A stretch of DNA of 64,000 nucleotides from Clostridia bacterium (GTDB taxonomy: Bacteria; Bacillota; Clostridia; RGIG6154): NCBI GenBank assembly GCA_017409875.1, contig JAFQRW010000005.1:1-64000 (forward strand). The letters are read 5' to 3'. Below, piece by piece: positions 16,984 to 25,218 of the stretch. The position numbers and the translations under genes are program-made. The notes under the pieces were generated by a model. It was not told the DNA's origin. It searched no databases and worked only from the letters and a program-made list of their open reading frames with translations. How positions within the stretch are numbered: position 1 is the first letter of the stretch; every line of letters starts with the position of its first letter.

Positions 16984-17262
16984 AATTGAATTAAAGGCAT
17001 AGACGAAGAGTGCATTATAGTTAGTCCTTTAAAGAGAAGTGGCGGGTGGTGCAAGCCATAGGAAAGGCTATTTTGTTTGTAGCTTCTGAGCCGGGAGGAA
17101 GAAAGCCTTTATGGTAAGTAGAACCTCTCCGTGATTGCTGCGTTAAGGCATAGGAATTGTTGGATTCCGAGAGTGGCGTAATATGCGCAATTTGAGTGGT
17201 ACCGCGGGTGAATAGAATTTGCACTCGTCTCAAAGAAAATTACTTTGGGACGAGTTTTTTTG
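16984..17262 (+). promoter_or_regulatory. T-box riboswitch leader upstream of an acyl-CoA synthetase fusion gene
   Basis: Stem I closes with AAAGGC (16993-16998) and GCCTTT (17105-17110) and contains the AGAGA and GGTGGTGCAA elements. The T-box proper AGTGGTACCGCGGG is at 17195-17208. The terminator stem CTCGTCTCAAAG (17224-17235) with CTTTGGGACGAG (17243-17254) is followed by seven T. T-boxes bind a tRNA and antiterminate when it is uncharged. The specifier is ambiguous: by comparison with the Phe leader at 61795 it is UUG (Leu, 17077-17079) or UGU (Cys, 17078-17080). Leu would fit the branched-chain context. Confidence 0.92.
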
Positions 17263-17282
17263 TCCCTACGAGGAGGATTTTC

Positions 17283-19568
17283 ATGGAAAACTTAAACGGG
17301 CTTGATATAAAAATCAAGGAAATAGGTGGACGTATCAGAGAACTTCGTGAAATTGAAAATTTCACAATCTCAGATATGGCAAAAAAGACAGGCCTTTCAG
17401 AACAAGAATATGCAGACTGTGAAAATGGTAATAAGGATTTAAACTTTGCTTTTATTTATCGTTGCGCACAAATACTTAAAGTCAATGTAACTGATATTAT
17501 CGAAGGTTATAGCCCAAATCTTAAGTCGTACACTATTACACGTGCGGGTAACGGCCAGCAGATTGCCAAGGCACACGGTATGACATACTATAATATGGCG
17601 TATTCTTTCCAGGATCGTGTTGCAGAACCTCTTTTTGTAAGAAGTGTTTATGATGAGGCGGCACAGACAAAAGATATTGAGCTTACAACACATGCAGGGC
17701 AGGAATGTGATATTGTTATCGAAGGAAACTTAATGGTACAAGTAGGTAACCATAAAGAAGTATTAGGCCCTGGTGACAGTATTTATTATAAGAGTGATAC
17801 CCCTCATGGTATGATTGCGGTAAATGGTAAAGATTGTTTGTTCTACGCTATTGTATTAAAAGGTGAGGAAACAATCGATGAGGCTATACAAACGGCTCCT
17901 GAGAAAATCATCGGAAGAACTCATACAGATGATAAGGTTAGAATTTATCATAACTATATCGATGTTGAAGAAAATGAAAAGGGAACGCCGCTTTCAATCA
18001 AATTTAAAAATGAAGATAAATTCAATTTTGCGTTTGATTTGGTTGATGCTTTAGCAGACCGTGAACCCGAAAAGCTTGCAATGCTTCATATTGCACAGGA
18101 TAAAACTGAAAGAAGATTTACCTTTAAAGATATTAAAAAAGCATCTAATCAGTGTGCAAATTATTTTGCATCGCTTGGCATTAAAAAGGGCGACAGAGTT
18201 ATGCTTATTTTAAAGCGCCATTATCAATTCTGGTTTGCAATGATTGCACTTAATAAACTTGGTGCTATTGCAATTCCTGCAGTTAATCAGCTTTTGGAAA
18301 AAGATATTGAGTACAGAATTAAATCAGCGGGAGTAAGTACAATAATTTGTACCGCTGATGGTGATGTGGCAAATCAGGTTGAACTTGCAGCCGAGAAGTG
18401 TCCTGAACTTGAAAACAAGCTTATTGTAAATGGTACTCGTGATGGCTGGAGAACTTTTGATGAGGAGTATAAAAGATTCAGCACACACTTTAATCGTACT
18501 GCGCAATCACCTTGCGGCGACGATTTAATGCTTATGTACTTTACATCAGGAACATCAGGCTATCCTAAAATTGCGGCACATAACTACAAGTATCCGCTTG
18601 GCCATTTCCATACAGCAAAATACTGGCACAATGTTGATCCTGACGGACTTCACTTTACTATTTCAGACACCGGATGGGCAAAAGCAATGTGGGGTAAACT
18701 GTACGGTCAGTGGCTTTGTGAAGGTGCACTTTTTATATATGATTTTGACAGATTTGATGCGGCAGACATTCTGCCTATGTTTGCAAAATACAAAATTACT
18801 ACTTTCTGCGCACCACCTACTATGCTCAGAATGTTGATAAAAAAGGATATTTCAAAATATGATTTATCGTCCGTTCAGCATATGACCACAGCAGGAGAGG
18901 CGCTTAATCCTGAGGTATACCGTCAGTTTGAAAAAGCAACAGGACTTCAGATTGTTGAAGGCTTTGGGCAGACAGAAAGCACAATGATTATCGGTAATAT
19001 GACAGGCGCACCCCATAAAATTGGTTCAATGGGTAAGCCTGCTCCAATATATGATGTTAAGCTTTTGGATGCAAACGGAAATGAAGTTAAAACTTCAGAA
19101 TCAGGTGAAATTTGTATCAATGTATCTGATGGTGCTCCGTGCGGATTGTTCACCGGATACTACCGTGACAAAGAAAAAACCGATGAAGTTTGGTATGACG
19201 GATATTATCATACAGGTGACGTTGCTTGGCGCGATGAAGACGGATTCTTCTGGTATGTTGGTCGTGCGGATGACGTTATTAAATCTTCAGGTTACCGTAT
19301 AGGACCTTTTGAGATTGAAAGCGTTATTATGGAGCTACCTTATGTGTTAGAATGTGGAGTTTCGGCAGTTCCGGATGAAGTTAGGGGACAGATTGTTAAA
19401 GCAAGTATTGTCCTTGTTGACGGCACAGAAAAAACAGAAGAACTTAAAAAAGAAATTCAAAACTATGTTAAAGAAAGAACTGCGCCATATAAGTATCCAA
19501 GAATTGTTGAATTCCGTGACAGTCTTCCAAAAACTGTAAGCGGAAAAATACAAAGAAATAAACTTTAA
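17283..19568 (+). CDS. XRE-cupin-acyl-CoA synthetase fusion protein
   Basis: 761-residue fusion. Residues about 8-70 are an XRE helix-turn-helix, and about 120-185 a cupin barrel (HAGQECDIVIEG, then GDSIYYKSDTPHG). From about 215 on it is an AMP-forming acyl-CoA synthetase with TSGTSGYPK at 421-429, EGFGQTEST, GRADDVIKSSGYRIGP and a terminal KTVSGKIQR. The start (ATG 17283-17285) follows GAGGAGG, 20 nt past the T-box terminator. A longer frame runs into the leader and is spurious. The two halves are paralogues of the separate genes at 10715 and 8991. The acid substrate is unknown. Confidence 0.92.
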   Translation: MENLNGLDIKIKEIGGRIRELREIENFTISDMAKKTGLSEQEYADCENGNKDLNFAFIYRCAQILKVNVTDIIEGYSPNLKSYTITRAGNGQQIAKAHGMTYYNMAYSFQDRVAEPLFVRSVYDEAAQTKDIELTTHAGQECDIVIEGNLMVQVGNHKEVLGPGDSIYYKSDTPHGMIAVNGKDCLFYAIVLKGEETIDEAIQTAPEKIIGRTHTDDKVRIYHNYIDVEENEKGTPLSIKFKNEDKFNFAFDLVDALADREPEKLAMLHIAQDKTERRFTFKDIKKASNQCANYFASLGIKKGDRVMLILKRHYQFWFAMIALNKLGAIAIPAVNQLLEKDIEYRIKSAGVSTIICTADGDVANQVELAAEKCPELENKLIVNGTRDGWRTFDEEYKRFSTHFNRTAQSPCGDDLMLMYFTSGTSGYPKIAAHNYKYPLGHFHTAKYWHNVDPDGLHFTISDTGWAKAMWGKLYGQWLCEGALFIYDFDRFDAADILPMFAKYKITTFCAPPTMLRMLIKKDISKYDLSSVQHMTTAGEALNPEVYRQFEKATGLQIVEGFGQTESTMIIGNMTGAPHKIGSMGKPAPIYDVKLLDANGNEVKTSESGEICINVSDGAPCGLFTGYYRDKEKTDEVWYDGYYHTGDVAWRDEDGFFWYVGRADDVIKSSGYRIGPFEIESVIMELPYVLECGVSAVPDEVRGQIVKASIVLVDGTEKTEELKKEIQNYVKERTAPYKYPRIVEFRDSLPKTVSGKIQRNKL

Positions 19569-19596
19569 TAAAAAATAAAAATATTGCCTTTTGCTA

Positions 19597-19625
19597 TTGA
19601 CTTTACCGCTTTAATGTGTTAATAT
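19597..19625 (+). promoter_or_regulatory. his operon promoter
   Basis: TTGACT (19597-19602), a 17-bp spacer and TAATAT (19620-19625), about 30 bp before yerC. No T-box or His leader lies between it and the first gene. Confidence 0.75.
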
Positions 19626-19656
19626 GGTAGAGTAATAAAGCGAAAGGTGATTTTTT

Positions 19657-19959
19657 ATGAATATATTTAATACTAAATCAGTTGAAAAATTGTTTGAGGC
19701 AATCTTACTTTTAAAATCAAAAGAAGATTGTGTAAAGTTTTTTGAGGACGTTTGCACAGTTAAAGAACTTCAGGATATGTCACAGCGCTTGGATGTTGCA
19801 TATCAGCTTAAAGAAGGGAAAAGCTATCAGGATATTTCTAAAAACACAGGCGCAAGCACCACTACCATCAGCAGAGTTAACAGATGCTTAATGTATGGAA
19901 ATGGTGGCTATAAAGACATTTTAGAAAGGCTCAAGGAGGCAAAGACAGATGCAAATTGA
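19657..19959 (+). CDS. yerC: YerC/YecD TrpR-related DNA-binding protein
   Basis: 100-residue protein of the TrpR-like YerC/YecD family. The helix-turn-helix is at about 55-85: GKSYQDISKNTGASTTTISRVNRCL. It is the first gene of the histidine operon with its own promoter and overlaps hisZ by 11 nt, so it is a good candidate for the operon's regulator. Its effector has not been deduced from sequence. Confidence 0.92.
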   Translation: MNIFNTKSVEKLFEAILLLKSKEDCVKFFEDVCTVKELQDMSQRLDVAYQLKEGKSYQDISKNTGASTTTISRVNRCLMYGNGGYKDILERLKEAKTDAN

Positions 19960-21055
19960 CGCAAGTGTTTTGAAAAAAGAAGAAAAGGTTGTATTTACTC
20001 TAAGGTCGCTTTATGAAAAGTACGGTTTTAATCAGTACAAAATGAGCAAGTTTGAAGAATATGACCTTTATGTAAAAAACAAAGATTTTTTGGTGTCTGA
20101 TAACATAATAACCTTTACTGATACAGACGGAAAGCTTTTGGCTCTTAAACCCGACGTTACTCTTTCAATTATAAAAAATACAAACGAGTCAAAAAGCACA
20201 GTTGAAAAAGTGTATTATAATGAGAATGTGTACAGAGTATCAAAGGGCACTGAATCTTATAAGGAAATAATGCAAGTGGGCTTAGAATGTATCGGAGATA
20301 TTGATGATTTTAATATTTACGAAACTTTAATGCTCGCCTGTGAAAGTCTTAAAAGTATATCACAGGATTTTGTCTTGGATATTTCACATATGGGAATTGT
20401 GTCAGAAATTATTGAAAGCTTTGGAGTATCAAGGTCTGTTGAAAAAGCACTTTTAAAATGCATTGGTGAAAAAAATATTCACGGAATAAAAGAAATCTGT
20501 AAAAATGAGGGCATTGACGGAACTAAGCTTGAAAAACTTGTTTCACTTTACGGAAATCCGCAAAAAGTTATTACAGAGCTTAAAAGAATTTGTCAGGGAG
20601 AAAGCTTAAACCAGCTTACATATATTGTATCAGAGCTTTGCAAAAACGGATATCAAGACAGCGTAAGAATAGATTTTTCAGTTATTAACGATATGAGTTA
20701 TTATAACGGCTTTGTTTTTAAAGGTTTTATCAATGGCATTTCTGCAGGTGTTTTATCGGGCGGGCAGTATGATAATCTGATGCTTAAAATGAGGAAAAAA
20801 GCCAAAGCCGTAGGATTTGCAGTTTATCTTGATATGTTAGAGCGTTTAGAGATAAATGACAAAGAGTATGACGTTGATGCATTAATTTTATATGATGAAA
20901 GCACAAATTTAAGTGCACTTAACGATGCAATAAAGCTTCTTGCAGAAAGCGGAAAAAGCGTTGCTGCACAAAAAAATGTGCCCGAAAAATTAAAGTACAG
21001 ACAGCTGTTGAGACTTAAGGAAAGAGGGGTTGAAATCATTGAAAACAATGCTTAA
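19949..21055 (+). CDS. hisZ: ATP phosphoribosyltransferase regulatory subunit
   Basis: HisRS-like paralogue without tRNA ligase function that completes the short HisG enzyme. Class II synthetase-like motifs are visible (KPDVTLSIIKN as motif 2-like, GLECIGDID, and GGQYDNLM near the end). At 368 aa it has the usual HisZ length and lacks an anticodon-binding domain like that of HisS. It overlaps yerC upstream and hisG downstream. Confidence 0.93.
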   Translation: MQIDASVLKKEEKVVFTLRSLYEKYGFNQYKMSKFEEYDLYVKNKDFLVSDNIITFTDTDGKLLALKPDVTLSIIKNTNESKSTVEKVYYNENVYRVSKGTESYKEIMQVGLECIGDIDDFNIYETLMLACESLKSISQDFVLDISHMGIVSEIIESFGVSRSVEKALLKCIGEKNIHGIKEICKNEGIDGTKLEKLVSLYGNPQKVITELKRICQGESLNQLTYIVSELCKNGYQDSVRIDFSVINDMSYYNGFVFKGFINGISAGVLSGGQYDNLMLKMRKKAKAVGFAVYLDMLERLEINDKEYDVDALILYDESTNLSALNDAIKLLAESGKSVAAQKNVPEKLKYRQLLRLKERGVEIIENNA

Positions 21056-21680
21056 CATCGCGCTTCCTAAAGGCAGATTGGGCGAAAAAGTTTACACTAT
21101 GTTTAAAGATGCAGGATTCCCATGCCCTTCAATAGAAGAAAACAGCAGAAAACTGATTTTTGAAAATGAAGAAAAGCAGGTAAGATATTTCTGGGTAAAA
21201 CCGTCAGATGTTGCAATTTATGTTGAGCGTGGTGCAGCAGACATCGGCGTTGCAGGAAAAGATATATTGCTTGAATACCAGCCTGATGTTTACGAGCTTT
21301 TGGACCTTAACGTAGGCAAGTGCAAAATGGCAGTTGCAGCAAAAAAAGAATTTAGAGACGATGCAGGAAAAACACTGAGAGTTGCAACAAAATTTGCAAA
21401 TATTACAAAGAATTATTATTCGTCTATGGGAAGAGAAATTGATATAATTCATTTAAACGGATCTATTGAAATTGCACCTATTTTAGGGCTTTCTGATGTA
21501 ATTGTTGATATTGTAGAAACAGGAACAACTTTAAAGGAGAACAACTTGGAAGTTATTGAGAGTATTGTTCCGATAAGTGCAAGACTTATTGCAAACAAGG
21601 CAAGCTTTAAATTTAAAAACGACTTAATTGAACAGGTTTTATGCGGATTTAAAGTAAATACGGAGGATAATAATGATTAA
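21039..21680 (+). CDS. hisG: ATP phosphoribosyltransferase, catalytic subunit (short form)
   Basis: First committed step of histidine synthesis, joining ATP and PRPP. LNIALPKGRLGEKV at the start and the PRPP loop DIVETGTTLKENNL near residue 165 identify it. About 213 aa is the short form that needs HisZ, which is the adjacent gene. I chose TTG 21039 because GAGGGG (21024-21029) is 9 nt upstream. TTG 21030 has no spacing and ATG 21048 is too distant. Confidence 0.93.
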   Translation: MKTMLNIALPKGRLGEKVYTMFKDAGFPCPSIEENSRKLIFENEEKQVRYFWVKPSDVAIYVERGAADIGVAGKDILLEYQPDVYELLDLNVGKCKMAVAAKKEFRDDAGKTLRVATKFANITKNYYSSMGREIDIIHLNGSIEIAPILGLSDVIVDIVETGTTLKENNLEVIESIVPISARLIANKASFKFKNDLIEQVLCGFKVNTEDNND

Positions 21681-22947
21681 AATTTTAAAATATGGTGAAG
21701 TGAAAAATGAAGAAGTTTTTTCACGTGTAGAGCCGACAGTTAATGTTAAAGAAATTGTTGCTGAAATAATAGCTGATGTTAAAAAGTGCGGCGATAAGGC
21801 ACTTTACAAATACTGCGAAAAGTTCGATAAGGCAAAACTTCAAACGCTTTTGGTTACCAAAGAAGAAATTGATGAAGCATTTGAAAAAGTAGAGCCTGAG
21901 TTTATTGAAATTTTAAAAAAGGCGTCTGAAAACATAAAGAAATTTCATCAAAAGCAGGTAAGAAACAGTTTTATAATTAACGATGAAGACGGAATTGTTA
22001 TGGGGCAAAAAGTAATTCCCGTTGACAGAGCAGGGCTTTATGTTCCGGGAGGGACTGCTGCATATCCGTCAACAGTTTTAATGGATTCAATTCCTGCAAA
22101 AATTGCAGGTGTTAAAGAAGTTGTTATGGTAACACCGCCATCTAAAGACGGTAAAATTAATCCTGTAATACTTGCTGCCGCAAAAATTGCAGGAGTTGAT
22201 AAAATTTTTAAACTGGGCGGTGCTCAGGCTATTGCAGCACTGGCTTGTGGTACAGAGAGTGTTCCTAAAGTTGACAAAATTGTAGGTCCGGGAAATGCTT
22301 TTGTTGCAGAGGCTAAAAAACAGGTTTTTGGAGCCGTTTCGATAGATATGATTGCAGGGCCGAGCGAAATTCTAATTGTTGCGGATAAGACATCAAATCC
22401 TAAACACTTAGCAGCAGACCTTTTATCACAGGCAGAGCATGACAAGCTTGCAAGTGCAGTTTTGGTTACTGATTCAGCAGAGCTTGCTCAAAATGTTGCA
22501 AATGAATTGGAATTACAAATTCCAAAGCTTGAAAGAGCTGAAATCGCAAGAGCTTCAATTGATAATAACGGTAAAATTATTGTAGCAGATAGCCTTGATA
22601 ATGCTATAGACATAGCAAATGAGATTGCCCCCGAGCATTTAGAGCTTTCGGTGGATAATCCGTTTGATTATTTAGATGCTATCCGCCATGCAGGTTCGAT
22701 ATTTATGGGCAAAAACTGTCCTGAGGCGCTTGGCGATTATTTTGCAGGACCAAATCATACACTTCCTACAAGCGGAACAGCAAAGTTTTCAAGTCCGCTT
22801 TCGGTAGATGATTTTGTTAAGAAAACCCAGTATACATATTATACAAAAAATGCACTTTCAAAAGTTGCAAAAGATGTAGAGTATTTTGCAAAAAAAGAGG
22901 GACTTACAGCACACGCAAAAAGTGCAGTTATACGCATCGAGGAGTGA
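21673..22947 (+). CDS. hisD: Histidinol dehydrogenase
   Basis: Zinc- and NAD-dependent enzyme for the last two oxidations to histidine. GLYVPGG, FKLGGAQAIAALA, the Gln-His zinc ligand region SQAEHD and the EHLEL motif are all present. 424 aa is typical. It overlaps hisG by 8 nt with GGAG just upstream of the ATG, and the hisC ribosome site lies inside its last codons. Confidence 0.96.
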   Translation: MIKILKYGEVKNEEVFSRVEPTVNVKEIVAEIIADVKKCGDKALYKYCEKFDKAKLQTLLVTKEEIDEAFEKVEPEFIEILKKASENIKKFHQKQVRNSFIINDEDGIVMGQKVIPVDRAGLYVPGGTAAYPSTVLMDSIPAKIAGVKEVVMVTPPSKDGKINPVILAAAKIAGVDKIFKLGGAQAIAALACGTESVPKVDKIVGPGNAFVAEAKKQVFGAVSIDMIAGPSEILIVADKTSNPKHLAADLLSQAEHDKLASAVLVTDSAELAQNVANELELQIPKLERAEIARASIDNNGKIIVADSLDNAIDIANEIAPEHLELSVDNPFDYLDAIRHAGSIFMGKNCPEALGDYFAGPNHTLPTSGTAKFSSPLSVDDFVKKTQYTYYTKNALSKVAKDVEYFAKKEGLTAHAKSAVIRIEE

Positions 22948-22952
22948 AAAAG

Positions 22953-24017
22953 TTGAGCAGATTTTTCAGCGAAAAATTAAAAAGGCTTACACCATATACA
23001 CCGGGTGAACAGCCTAAAGATATGAAATATATCAAACTAAATACTAATGAATCTCCGTTTAAGCCATCTGAAAATGCGATAAATTGTGCAAAAAAAGCAA
23101 CTGAAAGTTTAAACCTTTATCCTGACCCTGAATGCAGACAGCTTACAGAAAAAATTGCAAGTTTGCTTGGGGTAGATTACGATGAAGTTCTTGTTACAAA
23201 CGGCTCAGATGAAATTTTAAATTTTGCATTTATTGCTTTTTGTGATGCCGCTTGCGGCGCAGCTTTTCCTGATATTACTTACGGATTTTATCCCGTGTTT
23301 GCAGATTTAAATGGAGTAGAATATACAAAGATACCACTAAATGACGATTTTACTGTTGACATCAGCAAGTATTTTAATTTGAATAAGACTATTTTTATTG
23401 CTAATCCAAATGCACCGACAGGTATAGCATTAACGCAAAATGAAATAGAAGAAATCCTAAAGAACAATCCTTGCAATGTTGTGGTAATTGACGAGGCTTA
23501 TGTGGACTTTGGTGGGCAAAGCTGTGTGCCTCTTATAAAAAAATATGATAATCTATTAGTAACTCAGACGTTTTCAAAATCACGCTCAATGGCTGGTGCA
23601 AGACTTGGCTTTGGAGTTGGCTCAAAAGAGATTATAAAGGATTTAAACACAGTTAAGTATTCAACAAATCCTTATAATATCAACAAAATGACTATGGCGG
23701 CAGGCATTGGAATATTAGAAGATAACGATTATGTTTTAAATAATTGTAAAGAAATTATAAAAAACAGGGAGTTTACTGTAAAAGAACTTGAAAAGTTAGG
23801 ATTTGTTTTAACCAATTCAAAAACAAACTTTGTTTTTGCAAAACATTTAAAAATAAGTGGTAAACAGCTGTATTTGAAACTTAAAGAAAATGGTATTTTA
23901 GTACGACACTTTGACAAACCTAAGATTTCAGAATACAATCGCATTACAATAGGAACTTTAGATGAAATGAAGATATTGATAAGTACTACAAAAAAGATTT
24001 TGGAGGAAAATGAATGA
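22953..24017 (+). CDS. hisC: Histidinol-phosphate aminotransferase
   Basis: Fold-type I PLP aminotransferase converting imidazole-acetol phosphate to histidinol phosphate. LNTNESPF at the N-terminus, TNGSDEIL, DEAYVDFGG and the PLP-lysine motif TFSKSRSMAGARLGF are clear. I chose TTG 22953 (GAGGAG at 22939-22944, 8 nt spacing). A GTG at 22944 overlaps that ribosome site. The product is 354 aa and overlaps hisB by 4 nt. Confidence 0.94.
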   Translation: MSRFFSEKLKRLTPYTPGEQPKDMKYIKLNTNESPFKPSENAINCAKKATESLNLYPDPECRQLTEKIASLLGVDYDEVLVTNGSDEILNFAFIAFCDAACGAAFPDITYGFYPVFADLNGVEYTKIPLNDDFTVDISKYFNLNKTIFIANPNAPTGIALTQNEIEEILKNNPCNVVVIDEAYVDFGGQSCVPLIKKYDNLLVTQTFSKSRSMAGARLGFGVGSKEIIKDLNTVKYSTNPYNINKMTMAAGIGILEDNDYVLNNCKEIIKNREFTVKELEKLGFVLTNSKTNFVFAKHLKISGKQLYLKLKENGILVRHFDKPKISEYNRITIGTLDEMKILISTTKKILEENE

Positions 24018-24601
24018 GAATTTCAGAAATTAAAAGAAAAACCGCAGAAACTGATATTTTACTTAATCTTAATTTAGATGGAAGCGGAAAAAGTGAGATA
24101 AATTCAGGTTGTGGATTTTTAGATCATATGCTTACACTTTTTGCAAAGCATGCAAGATTTGATTTAATTTTAAGCTGCAAAGGGGATACCTGTGTTGATG
24201 ACCACCACACGGTTGAGGATATAGGCATTGCGCTTGGACAGGCTTTTGATGAAGCAATCGGCGATAAAAAAGGTGTGGAAAGATATGCAAGTACAATTCT
24301 TCCTATGGATGAGGCTTTAATTCTTTCTGCTGTTGATTTGTCAGGCAGAGGATGGCTTGAGTATAGTCTTGAAATACCTGCTTTTAAGGTTGGAACATTT
24401 GATACCGAATTGGTGCAGGAGTTTTTTATTGCGTTTACAAGAAATGCAAAAATCACACTTCACATTAAAAGACTTTCGGGAACTAATTCTCACCACATTA
24501 TTGAGGGTACTTTTAAATCTGTTGCAAGAACTTTAAAGCAAGCGGTTAAGGTTGATGAAAACTATAAAGACGAAATTCCATCAACTAAAGGAGTGCTTTA
24601 A
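24014..24601 (+). CDS. hisB: Imidazoleglycerol-phosphate dehydratase
   Basis: 195-residue monofunctional HisB. The manganese-binding histidine motifs DHHTVEDIG and SHHIIEGTFK and the GFLDHML segment are all present. There is no fused phosphatase domain, unlike the enterobacterial enzyme. ATGA overlap with hisC; hisH starts immediately after its stop. Confidence 0.96.
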   Translation: MRISEIKRKTAETDILLNLNLDGSGKSEINSGCGFLDHMLTLFAKHARFDLILSCKGDTCVDDHHTVEDIGIALGQAFDEAIGDKKGVERYASTILPMDEALILSAVDLSGRGWLEYSLEIPAFKVGTFDTELVQEFFIAFTRNAKITLHIKRLSGTNSHHIIEGTFKSVARTLKQAVKVDENYKDEIPSTKGVL

Positions 24602-25216
24602 ATGGTAGCTATTGTTGATTATGGAGTAGGCAATCTTTTTTCATTAAAAAGTTCACTTGAAGCTATTGGAGTAGATGCGGTTGTAACAGGTGATGCAAAG
24701 GAAATTGAAAATGCTGAAAGAATAATTTTACCGGGAGTAGGGGCTTTTTCAGATGCTGCAAAAAAACTTAATGAAACTGGGCTTGGAACTGTAATTATTT
24801 CAGAGGCAAAAAAAGGAAAACCTGTTATGGGGATTTGTCTTGGTATGCAGCTTTTGTTGGAAAAAAGCTTTGAGTATGGAGAACATATTGGGCTTGGTCT
24901 TATCCCCGGTGAGATAAGGTATATCGGTGATGTGATACCAAAAGATTTGAAAATTCCCCACATAGGCTGGAATTCTCTTAAGTTTGTTGGTGAAAAAAGC
25001 AGAATTTTCAAGTATTTAAATGAAGGCGATTATGTTTACTTTGTACATTCCTATCATGCTCAAAACTGCCCTAATGTTACTGCTGTAAGCGAGTACGGAG
25101 GAAAGCTTGTTGCGGCAGTTGGAAAAAATAACGTGTACGGCTGTCAGTTTCATCCCGAAAAAAGCGGTGAAGTTGGGCTTAAGATATTAAAGGCTTTTTG
25201 TGAAACGGAGGAATAG
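24602..25216 (+). CDS. hisH: Imidazole glycerol phosphate synthase, glutaminase subunit
   Basis: Class I glutamine amidotransferase that feeds ammonia to HisF. The nucleophile Cys79 lies in GICLGMQLL, and the His/Glu pair in the C-terminal FHPEKSG. 204 aa. It directly abuts hisB and is separated from its partner hisF by hisA, a common order in Firmicutes. Confidence 0.96.
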   Translation: MVAIVDYGVGNLFSLKSSLEAIGVDAVVTGDAKEIENAERIILPGVGAFSDAAKKLNETGLGTVIISEAKKGKPVMGICLGMQLLLEKSFEYGEHIGLGLIPGEIRYIGDVIPKDLKIPHIGWNSLKFVGEKSRIFKYLNEGDYVYFVHSYHAQNCPNVTAVSEYGGKLVAAVGKNNVYGCQFHPEKSGEVGLKILKAFCETEE

Positions 25217-25218
25217 AA

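Noticed and set aside
17196-17282. Longer N-terminus for the XRE-cupin-synthetase fusion
   Set aside because: The extra codons lie in the T-box terminator; GAGGAGG before ATG 17283 fixes the start.
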